Below are positions 12,707 through 25,931 of a DNA stretch of 64,000 nt, in pieces. Below the pieces are notes generated by a model. The model was not told the origin of the DNA, searched no databases, and saw only the letters and a program-made list of their open reading frames with translations. Positions within the stretch are counted from its first letter, which is position 1, and each line of letters starts with the position of its first letter. The stretch comes from Rutidosis leptorrhynchoides (taxonomy: Eukaryota > Streptophyta > Magnoliopsida > Asterales > Asteraceae): the NCBI RefSeq assembly GCF_046630445.1, contig NC_092341.1, positions 292,520,001 through 292,584,000 of the forward strand. Reading direction: 5' to 3'. The position numbers were made by a program, and so were the translations under genes.

Positions 12707-13584
12707 CCCTATCCATTTCCCTCAACTTGTATCAAAGAACGAACTATTATTTTAATGATTGTTGAAGATGTTGTTGATGTGTAGATTTGATAATTTGAAA
12801 TTTAGAAGTTCAAATTTTGAATAAGTGGTTAGTTACTAAATCCAACAGGTAAAAGCAATAATATTTTTTAAATGGTTATATTGGTAACATGAACTAAAAC
12901 ATATTAGTAAGTAAAACGACTAATAATGTAATCATCATTTTATTCAAAAAGTTGTCAACTCCAATATCACTTATTTTAGTTAATGGATTATATAAATGTT
13001 GGGCCGTTCTTGTTACCAATGTTGGTTTAAGGTGTTTCAATGCTTGGTTAATCCTTGGTCAATGCTTGGTTAATGATACCATTTGTATTCGATTATAATT
13101 TATGTACGAAGGTAATGGAGTTTGAAAGATGTTTTCAATGGTTTATAAATAAAAGTTATGGTCCCTTAACTCAGTATCAATGGTTGCTTATTGCTAATGG
13201 TCCAATTTGTCTAACAGATTCGAATACGTCTTTGTGACAACTTGTTAGTTTCAGTAAATCTGAGTTTTGGACATTGTCATTTGTCACATTGTGTTTGTCA
13301 AATGTAACTGTCAAAGGTAATTGTAACAATGGAGATTCATTTTTGTATGTCAAATGTAACCAATTCGGTAGTTGTATATGCCAAAGTGACAACTATGTGA
13401 ATGTAATTCAAATTGGTGGCCAACGTTAAAAAAAGTAAAAGGCAGAAACATACATAATGTGATATAGCAGAAATTGTGACCAAGTGTTAAGAAGATGAAC
13501 AATGGAGGGTTTCATTAAACTGTCCAAAAATTTTAATACAAAATATGAACACCTTCCATGTCAAAAAGTAGCCATTCACATACA
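12707..13584. other. Helitron spacer between Rep/helicase and F-box gene
   Basis: AT-rich non-coding sequence. It should hold the promoter of the Rep/helicase gene and the 3' region of the F-box gene, both on the minus strand. I see no recognisable gene, repeat or RNA. Confidence 0.5.
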
Positions 13585-14262
13585 CTATATAAAATTAAAC
13601 TTGTTTACAAAAACCCTCAACTCATAAGACCAATAACATGACATGCACTCCGGTGGGTGCAATTGTTCTTCCCAGCCATGTGCATCTGCAAAATAACCTT
13701 CGTGGTCTAAATGAGGGCACCTACTGTTAACGTCCTCAAATGGTTGGCGGTTAAACAACCATAAATGGCGGAGCAGTTGAAAAACCCGGACACGAACCGG
13801 CAACACCATATCAGGCAACAATGGAAAGGTTTGATTTAGTAATTGTAAACCATCATCCCTTGCCTTGATTTGCTTCTTAGCAAACATCAACAAACCATAA
13901 ACATATATAGCTTCTAATAATTTCAAATCAGAAGCTTGTTTTAATAAATTAATTCCTAAGTCGGTAGAGGGATAATTAAAATGAGAAGTTAACCCCAATC
14001 GAAAAATCATAGTAGGGTTTCCACAATCAAAACAAATATCAAAAAATTGTTTTAATTTAGGGTTTCCAAAATGTACCAAAGGGAATGTATCTAAGCGAAG
14101 TCGTTTAAAAACCAAAGGATCAAAGGAGACATTGAAAAAAGCTTTGTAAACAGTTTTCGTTAGACACATCTGTTGACATGAATCTCACCCAACCCGAGAT
14201 AATATCTCGGCCAACATGTCTTGGGGAAGAGCTTCAACAATGATATTTTGTGTTCCCTCCAT
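13585..14262 (-). pseudogene. Captured F-box protein gene (At2g35280-like), one in-frame stop
   Basis: This is a single-exon, 224-residue reading frame on the minus strand. It begins with ATG at 14,262 and an F-box start (LPQDMLAEILSRV, residues 12-24). After one in-frame TGA (14,185-14,187) the same frame runs open to 13,585. The body resembles plant F-box proteins of the At2g35280 type, with 'CGNPTMIFRLGL', then 'GINLLKQASDLKLLEAIYVYG' in a Sel1-like helical repeat, and a Cys/His-rich tail (HPPECMSCYWSYE). Such F-box proteins are presumed substrate adaptors of SCF ubiquitin ligases. Lying inside the Helitron between RPA and Rep/helicase, on the same strand and without introns, it is best read as a host gene captured by the element. 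The stop falls at the end of the F-box, so a normal product is unlikely unless it is read through or restarted at the Met at 14,169. Confidence 0.8.
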
Positions 14263-15341
14263 TTATTTGATATTTTTTAAACACAGAAATATGGAGAATT
14301 TAGTAAAATGCTTTTTGTGTTCTTTTGGTACTTGAAAAGGGTACTGTGAAGAAGAAGGCGGAGTATCAGGAAGGAAGTACAGGGAACAATCTCAAGAAGA
14401 TCTGACAGCTTTATCTATAAAGTTAAAATGGGGAGAAAAAGAAACGACGTGATAGGATACAAAGTGTCATGGGAATTTAATGCAAAATCGGCGGAGCACG
14501 TGTAGGGTGACTTGTCGATTTTTTTATAGAAGTTAAAAGAGTTGTTGTATACAATGTTACCCCTTTTACCCAATGGACAAAAGGTTTTAGTACATTGTTT
14601 TATCTACATTGAACTAAATAGGTTTCATTTGTACATTTTTAAAATCTTTTGTTATGTAAATATCCGTATATTTACTTTGTTAAAACTAACCAATGATTTT
14701 GAAGACATAATTGTTGTATTTGAAGTGTGTAAATGGCATATATTAACAACTATTTATGAAAAAATGAATAACAACTTATTATGGTTACACAACATTATAT
14801 GCACCACTAAGTATACTTAATTAATTTAATACATCTTCAGATTAAATGATTAAATGTTTCACAAATAATAAGTAACAGTTAAAAATGATTAAATGAGTGG
14901 TTAAAAAAATTAAACACGGCATGTCATATAATACAAAAAACTAATATGTATTTATCTTTAGTGAAGTTTACAACCTATTATGATCATTGAAATAAAACAG
15001 GTTTTAGTTTATATTCCACAAGAATGGAATATAAAACGGAAAAAAGGCTATCACATTGTTTTTTTAATAATTTTAACAAAAAGATGAATGTTAGCTAACA
15101 TGTATTTGGAAGTTTCAAAGTTTGGTTTAGTTAAAATAACACAAAACAATAGTATCCAACAATGTACAAAACATTGTTTTGAATACTTTTGGGGCCTTAA
15201 AGTGTTTACACATACAGTCAACAGCATTTCAATTGTGACCAAGAATTAAATATGTATATGCATTACATGCCGTTGATGATCGGTGACAGAAATTCAAAAT
15301 TCATAGAAACAAATCCAAAATAGTTTCAATGTTGTTTGGGT
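14263..15341. other. Helitron spacer between F-box gene and RPA gene
   Basis: AT-rich non-coding sequence that would contain the F-box promoter and the 3' region of the RPA-like gene (both minus strand). Short open frames on both strands (for example 14,542-14,820 plus and 15,051-15,242 minus) have low-complexity composition and no recognisable domain. Confidence 0.5.
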
Positions 15342-18268
15342 TTAGGGTTGTTTCTCAGAACAATTGGACCATTTTACCTTGGAAGTGGAAGACTTAACAG
15401 ATCCTGGAGTTGCTAACAATTCTTTTTTGATTTTTTTGAGCAGCGGGCTCAAACACGTTTCTTCACTCAGATCTATTGTCCGACTACCATTAGCTGATGC
15501 ATTTGAAGCACACTACAATGTAGAAATTAATAAGTATTATAATGCTAACTTATAATAAAGGTAAAAAAAAATAAAGTAATCATACATTAACTGAAGAAGT
15601 CAGTGTCGAAGATGATGGTTCTGCATCAACAACTTCAATTCGATGATCAACCTAATTCATATTAATAATAGATTATTTCAATATTGACATATTAAACAGA
15701 ATATCAATACTATATATATCAAATAAATTTAAAACAATGTTACCTTGAATATTTGGAAGATTTCTAAATATTCAGGGTCATCGGTAGCATCTTTCACGGT
15801 GTAATTACGAATACCCCGGTCGTTGTTATAATTACTAACCTCTATCTTAAAAAGAAGGGTTTTTCTAACAAAGCTTCCAACTGTTCCGGATAATCATCAT
15901 CTTCAGACAACTCCTTCATTAAATCATATGCTGTTTTGGTGACGAACTTCTTGACAACCGTTTCAAATACTGTAAAAGTGGTTGTGCCAGATGGATTTTC
16001 TACATGGATTGGCACTTTAAACTTGTTATGTATAAAAACATTTACACAATTAAAGGTTTAGTAAAACCACAAATCAATATCTTACCATAAATTTTAATAT
16101 TTATTTGTGTTTCACCTGATGACAGGATCCGGCTTATCTCTACAATCGAAACACTTACGCTCCAAAGCTAATTGCTGATCAATGTCCAATGTAAAATCAT
16201 AGTTTGGGGTAACAAGTTTTGCACTCTTATTACATTTTTTGCAGACAATGTAATACCAAAGATCGTCGGGAAGAATGGTGTCGATTGTGGCTTCAACAAT
16301 GTATATACCTTTATGTAATTATTTGATTAACAAAGTTTAATATTGGCATTAGATGTGTAGTTATATTACATGAAATGGTAAAAGATAAAAAACTACTAAA
16401 ATAAAGTATGCAGTAAAGTTTCCATGTAATATGACTACCATAAAATGATCACTAAACTTTGGTTATCAACTTCTCTTTACATATGAGACCAAAACCATAG
16501 ATTGAAAATAAGATAAATGATCTGTTTAATTAAATGATTTAAGTAATTACCATGGTCAGGTTTAGCTGATTTAAACCAAGATGCTTTGCATCTTTAAACC
16601 AAGATTTAGGATTTCGATCACGAGGTGGCATAATTGAAATGGAAGGAGCTAAGGAACCAACTGAATCGTTAGTAGAATGGATCTCATTGAGGCTATGATA
16701 TACACAATAAGAGGTGGTTGGTTAGTTAAAACAAAATAGTTGAAAGAAACAATAAATACATATGATGATGTATTTATGTCCCAATGATTGTATTAAATGG
16801 TGGGGTGCATTCAATTGACTACATTCAATGAAATACATTGGTCCATGAATGTAGTAATTGATTAGCAAATGATTTTTGGTTTACACTGCATTGATTAAAT
16901 AAGATATATAAAATACTCTTAATTAATTAGAGATTTTTTTAACAATCAAAAGTTGATTTTATGATCTTAAGGTAGTTGTTTTTTTCTTAAAAAATTTAGG
17001 GTTTAACTGTCTAATGTAAGGAGCAACGGTATTTAAATTTTTATTTAAAAAATTTACCGCTTAATGAACTCATCAATCTGTGGATGATTTTTGTCAACAA
17101 CTACATTGGTGTAATTCCAGTTGGTAGACACGGCAAGCTTTTCTGCAGCATTTAGACAACAAAAGATATTAGACAAAAACCATGAAAGTTACACAAAGAT
17201 CATAATCACAGCATTGCACATCATACGTACGATTTCAGGAATAAAACAATTAAGGTTTGGTGTATTAAAAAGTACAAACGGTTATGGTTTTTGGTGACTC
17301 CAAACTGAATGATCAAGATGACAGAAGAATCATCAGAGACATTTTTGATATGGTGTTCGAAATCAACGACGAATTGTCCCCACAGAGTTGCATCGACTTC
17401 CAATCCACTATTAATCAATGAATTTAAATAACTTATATAATTGTAACAAAGATTAATAAGAATAACTGAAATTAAAGAAACATACTTTTCCTTTAAAGTC
17501 TAAGGTGTTAAAAATTTACACTAAATCCTTGAGTTGTAGATTTATGTACTTGTTCTTTAATTCACCACTGTTTTTGAAATCTAGAAGTGGACCATAGCAG
17601 GATACTCGTCCAATAACATCTGTAACAATAATCCAAAACACCATAAAATGTTAAATGAAAAATTGATGTAAGTTACAAATATAAAGGATTCAAACTACAA
17701 AAAAAGGCTTATGATAAACAATATATCACCTGCAAAAACTGCAGCTGCAAGCTCACTCTCGATCAAATGCTCAAAAGGAATGAAAGTCAAGCCACTATTC
17801 CCAGTCCATTGGTTAGTGGGTATTTCAAACACATAGGTTTTTTTAGTAAACATGAGTTTGTACGCATGTTTCACATGTTTGGATCGGTAACAAATGGGAC
17901 TGTCAACAACAACAGGGTAGGACATACAATAATTGCCCCATTCTTTGATGAGTTCATCAAACTTTGAGAGCAGGGCATTACGGATGTTGACGACAATCTT
18001 ATGGCCCTTTTACGAATAAAACATTTGTAAGAAACAAAAAAATCAAAAAAAATTACAAATTTTTTTTTAAAAAACTAACAATTTTTGGTAAACAAAGAAA
18101 ATAAACACAAACCATATCATCAGAGACTATGAGCTCCATAACAGGTTTTCCAGCGTCAAATCCTTGACCAAGCTTTTTGATAACTCGAACGACTTTAACT
18201 TTTAGTTGGAAATTAACTTGTCGTCCATCAATAGATTGAACAGAGATGATCTTGTTTGATCTTGACAT
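15342..18268 (-). CDS. RPA70-like single-stranded DNA-binding protein of the Helitron
   Basis: Multi-exon minus-strand gene. Exon 1 is 18,268-18,113 (52 codons, MSRSNKIISVQSIDGRQVNF...) and exon 2 is 18,006-17,730; both have GT-AG borders. These give an OB fold of the RPA1 DBD-A/DUF223 type. Further exons near 17.6 kb (DVIGRVSCYGPL) and 17.4-17.3 kb (WGQFVVDFEHHI) form a DBD-B-like fold. The exon at 16.32-16.13 kb has a zinc-finger C-terminal domain (YYIVCKKCNKSAKL ... CFDCRDKPDPV). The last exons reach a stop at 15,342-15,344 with a basic Ser-rich tail. RPA-like genes are common passengers of plant Helitrons and are presumed to coat single-stranded intermediates of rolling-circle transposition. 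The gene is much better kept than Rep/helicase. One apparent frameshift occurs near 15.85 kb, and inner splice sites are approximate. Confidence 0.82.
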
Positions 18269-18755
18269 GATTTATTCCTAAAATGAAAAGAAATTATCAT
18301 TACAAAATACCATTTAAGCATATGTAAACCGAAAAAAGGAAAAAAAAATTACCTGGGATGTTTCTTTGATTCAGCTGGAGAGAGTGGAGAGAGGAGAGGA
18401 AAAGGGTGAATTTGAATTGTGAGAGTGTATGGTGTGTGGGGAATACAAAAAATTCTTGGTATGTGTGAGTATACTTGAGTGTTTGGTTGGGAAATGGTAA
18501 CAATTTGAATTAAAGCAACGAAAAACTTTTTAATAAGTCATTTTTTTAATTAAATCCGAATTTTGTAGCCAAGTTGGATGAGGTGGATGTGTATGTATAT
18601 ATGTGTATAGGTTTTTTGTGAGGTAAAATGGAATAGCAACAAATTGGGTGTATGTATAGATCTTATGTGAGTATGCATTCTCTCCTAAGTGGCCCTTAAT
18701 TCATGGGTTGAATGACATGTGGACAAATAGAAATAGATTTATATATAGTTATAGA
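18269..18755 (-). promoter_or_regulatory. Helitron 5' leader / RPA promoter region
   Basis: This 487-bp stretch lies between the presumed Helitron 5' terminus (TC at 18,755, minus strand) and the RPA start codon. It has the AT-rich TCTATA...AATCTATTT start seen in plant Helitrons and should hold the RPA promoter. No unambiguous TATA box was fixed. Confidence 0.5.
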
Positions 18756-19414
18756 CGAGTGAAAAAACTCGCGCTTAGCTGCGAGGTGGTTTTGGTCGAT
18801 TAATCGAAGGGGTGATTTTTGTTGGGTTAATGACCGGTTGGAAGAACGTAAATAAGTAGAGGAATGAGAAAATGAGAGGAAAAAAAGTTGGTAAAGAAAA
18901 GGGGAAAATTTGGATCCGGTTAACCCGACTACTGTTCACAATCTCACCATAAATAGTATAGGTTAATCGAATGGGTGATTTTATTTTGGATAATGACCGC
19001 TTAATCAAACGTAAGTAAAATAAAGGAATGAGAAAATGAAAGGAAAAAAATTTTGTAAAGAAAAAGAGAACAATTGGGTAGGGTCAGGTCAACCGGATCG
19101 GGTTAACCCAGCTACTCTTCACAATCTCACCGTAAATAGTATATGTAGATAACAAAACAAAAACACGATGAACACGATGATGGTGTCGCTGATGGAGTGG
19201 GTTACAGTCGGGAAAAGCGAGGGTGGTTGCCCCGATGCCGTCAAGATAAAGATGATGAAAGCAGGTGAGGAGGGAGAGAGTTGATGGTGTGAAAGAGGTG
19301 GAGAAGGATAAAATTGCGTTGAAACAGCACATGAAATATGAAAGTGACATGTAAATTTACCAATTAGGCAATTTGTACAGTAACTAAGACTAAATCTTCT
19401 TTGATATATATAGA
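18756..19414 (-). mobile_element. Small non-autonomous Helitron (659 bp) abutting the large one
   Basis: On the minus strand it starts TCTATATATATCAAAGAAG (right end 19,414; next base outward is A, giving A|TC). It ends with a hairpin CTCGC-AGCTAAGC-GCGAG followed by TTTTTTCACTCG. The terminal CTCG is one base from the expected CTAG, and the next base is T. Its 3' end directly joins the 5' end of the 12-kb Helitron, giving a head-to-tail pair. It has no coding capacity and contains two diverged tandem copies of a segment of about 175 bp. Confidence 0.65.
18787..19145. repeat. Two diverged tandem copies (about 175 bp) inside the small Helitron
   Basis: Copy 1 (about 18,787-18,962) and copy 2 (about 18,963-19,145) share the order 'gaatgagaaaatga', 'ggttaaccc', 'ctactSttcacaatctcacc' and 'taaatagtata'. 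They differ by scattered substitutions and small indels. The duplication is older than most LTR pairs in the window. Confidence 0.7.
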
Positions 19415-19432
19415 TAAATATATATAATATAT

Positions 19433-21177
19433 AATAATTTTTTTTGGAACGGCGATTTTATAAATAAAAATTTTCAACTAGCAAGGAGCTAGAAGACCAG
19501 AACAATTACAAAAAAAAAAATTAAATAGGACAATTTAATCAAGTTGCCCAATTTGGTGCAAACTTACTCCTAGACTTTAACCAATAAAATGAAGTAAGCC
19601 TAATAGTATCAAATAAATTACAAATTTTAATACCAGAAGACTCAAAAATGTAATCATTCCTGTATCGCCAAATCCACCATGTTGTAGCTGTGACAATACA
19701 ATGAAGTCGATTGAAACGAACTCTATTGCCTTATTGTAAGTCGATCCAGTCAAACAAGTCCTCCATTGTGTGGAATGTTAGCCACGTAATACCAGTCGCC
19801 CGATCCAAACAATAATTTTCCTCCAAAGATTCGAAACAGTGTTACAAAGAAGAAACATGTGGTGCCTCACCTCAACCCCCATGGAGCATGTAGGACAAAT
19901 TAAAGAGTTGACGGGAATACCACGGAGAGCAAGATTAACACGAAGTGAAAGCCGATCCAATAACAATCTCCAGATGAATAAATTAGCCTTGATCGGGATT
20001 GTTTTAAGCCATCTAGAAGGAGTGTGCAGCAATGGTAACAAAGCCTCATCAATAAGGGAGCGAGTGCCTTTAACAGAGAAGTCATCTCCCTCTTCAATTG
20101 ACCATTTCCAAGTGTCATCTTTATCAATAAGAGCCAAATCGTTTAAAAGAGACATGAGCTCCAGTAGATTACATGAAGCAGAAGGAACACGAACCCAGGA
20201 TTAACTGAATTCCATGCCATTAAATATATCTCGTACAATGCAATCTTGATTCGAGTCGAGACGAAACAATATATTAAACACTGATGCCAAAGGAGAGTTG
20301 CTTATCCAAGTGTCCACCCAAAACTTAATATTTGAACCATTACCAATTTTCCGACACAAAATATTATGAAGTATAGTACCATTAGCTTTTAATGACATCA
20401 CAGCCGACAATATTCTTCCAGGGACCTTTAGTTTTACAACCTCGATCGTTAAAACCCAAGTCTGCACCATGAATATCTTTGATCAATCGAACCCAAGGAG
20501 AAAGTGGTGAATTAAAAGCACGCCAATACCAAGTAAGAATCAAGGCATAATTAAAGGCATGAAGGCTTCCAATACCTAATCCACCTTGATCGAGAGATGC
20601 AAGAACATTCTCCCAAGACAACCAATGCAACTTACGATTCGTGACATCACTACCCCAAAAACAATTCCACACATTCTCTCGAGTGTTGAAATCACCGTTT
20701 TAGGGGCACGAAAAAGAGAGAAGAAATAAATCCCCAAGCTTCCGAGAACGAATTTAATAAGTGTGAGTCTCGCACCGACAGACATAAGTTTTACATTCCA
20801 AGAAGAAGTTCTTAATTTAAATGTATTAATTAAAGGTTCCCAACTAGAAACACGTTTCATACTCGTACCTAAAGGAAAACCGAGAAACTTGAATGGAAAG
20901 GAACCGGGAGCGCATCAAGTAGCCATAGCCATGTCTGTAATTTGTGAATCGTCAACACCAATACAATACAAATTTGATTTTGAGAGATTGATCTTGAGTC
21001 CTGATTCGAGGTAAAATATCTCCAATATCCTAATAACATGACCGAGGTCCGTATAATCCCATTCAGAAACGATCACTACATCTTCGGCAAATAAAAAATG
21101 AGAAATGTTAGAAGAACATAGTGAGATGCCTTTTAGACAATTTGTTGAAACAGCATCGTTTAAGGCGAAGTGTAGTC
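19433..21177 (-). mobile_element. L1-type LINE, 3' part (RT end and zf-RVT)
   Basis: Minus strand. The fragment resumes inside the reverse transcriptase at 21,177 (HFALNDAV) and runs through the catalytic block, which reads FLFAEDVVI where relatives have FADD. It continues through 'SGLKINLSKS' and the maturase-like segment 'NCFWGSDVTNRKLHWLSWE' to a C-terminal zf-RVT domain (FIWRLLLDRL ... CPTCSMGVEVRHHMFLLC, 20.0-19.85 kb). It ends in an A-rich 3' tail (T-rich on the plus strand near 19,436-19,445). Several stops and frameshifts break the frame. The missing upstream part is at 32,879-33,240, beyond LARD 1. An 11-bp repeat ATATAATATAT at 19,422-19,432 and 33,241-33,251 is a plausible target duplication for the whole LINE. 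Confidence 0.88.
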
Positions 21178-24973
<3,796 letters not shown>

Positions 24974-24975
24974 GG

Positions 24976-24987
24976 TGGTATCAGAGC
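24976..24987 (+). other. LARD 1 primer-binding site (initiator Met-tRNA type)
   Basis: TGGTATCAGAGC lies 2 nt after the 5' LTR end and is complementary to the 3' end of plant initiator methionine tRNA. The same site occurs at 58,420 in LARD 2. Confidence 0.9.
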
Positions 24988-25179
24988 GGTGTTCTTAGCG
25001 AACCAGGTTTTACATTAGTGTGTCTAACTGATAGTTGTTTAGATGCATTAGTGAGTCTGGACTTCGACCGTGTCTGCATGTCAAAAGTTTTGCTTATCAT
25101 TAGTGTCGAAAATTATTGTTTATCATCCTTAAAGTCTAGACACATCTTACTGCCTCTATTACATAGATAGTGAATAGAC

Positions 25180-25256
25180 AAAATTCATATCTTAGCGTAT
25201 CTGATAATTCATATCTTAGTGTATCTGATAATTCATATCTTAGCGTATCTGTTACT
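25180..25256 (+). repeat. Three direct repeats of about 31 bp in the LARD 1 leader
   Basis: The unit 'aattcatatcttagcgtatc' with a short linker occurs three times in tandem, between the primer site and the ORF. LARD 2 has only two copies at about 58,650-58,700, so copy number differs between the elements. Confidence 0.8.
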
Positions 25257-25407
25257 GTAGACTTTGCTTAACAACCTCCATAGATTCCTCCGTAACTTAT
25301 GGGATTTTAGTATTATATATGCATATGTAAATTATGTATTGTAGGGTACTAATCTACATCCTATAATCTATTTTTTTATCGAAAATCCTTCATCTGATCG
25401 TATGATA

Positions 25408-25931
25408 TGAATCCCTCAACTAGTTCGAGTCCTTTAGATTACGATAGCTATTCCAATAGTTATTCCGACAGCTATTCCGATATGGATTTCCACTCGAACT
25501 CCGAAAGCAGTGTAACCAGAATGGAGCAACCAGTCAGCCATCCCCAATTCATCTGATGGGTTCGTAGTCGACTTAATCAATGGAGACGCGAAGAAGGCAA
25601 TCCTTTTCACCAACCAAATTTACCTCTTGATGATGAACCTAAAGCACTTACCGGCGAACCTGTCCGTAATACCATTTTCTTGCTCATTTCCAGAGTATCA
25701 CGTCATAATTATATTCTATCCACAATCCTAAACCTTATTCATCCGCTCGTTCCGACCGATAATCATCCCGGAATAATGGAAGAAGTCAACGAACTTCGCG
25801 CTCGAATAATCAATCTGGAAAACGTGGTGCAAAACCTACCAGCTTCAGCAACAGCACCGGTAACACCAGTACCATCAACAACAACATCTGCAGCACAATC
25901 CTCAACATCTCATTCTATACCTCGAGTATAA
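25408..25931 (+). pseudogene. LARD 1 gag-position ORF remnant
   Basis: This region is homologous to the whole ORF of LARD 2 at 58,858-59,364. Shared features are an acidic Ser-rich start, the word WRREEG, LTGEPVRNT, a Leu/Glu-rich helix (EEVNELRARI) and a Pro/Thr/Ala-rich tail ending IPRV. It is broken by about one or two changes. I do not recognise the family. Its place after the primer site suggests a reduced or unrelated gag-like product. Confidence 0.7.

Larger units (their letters stand above)
6758..18755 (-). mobile_element. Helitron, about 12.0 kb, minus strand
   Basis: Read on the minus strand, the element begins TCTATAACTATATATAAATC (right end, 18,755) and ends ATCTAG (left end, 6,758-6,761). 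The CTAG terminus is preceded by 9 nt and a perfect 7-bp stem with a 3-nt loop (CCCGTGC-ATC-GCACGGG, 6,771-6,787). TC...CTRR ends, a subterminal hairpin, no target duplication and a T after CTAG are the Helitron hallmarks. Gene order on the minus strand is RPA70-like gene, F-box gene, then Rep/helicase. Several disabling changes in Rep/helicase mean this copy cannot move itself. The right boundary is an inference from the leader sequence. An alternative is a single element running to 19,414. Confidence 0.88.

Noticed and set aside
6758-19414. One single Helitron of 12.66 kb
   Set aside because: Possible, but a second hairpin-plus-CTRR-like end and a fresh TCTATA leader at 18,755/18,756 fit two adjacent elements better.
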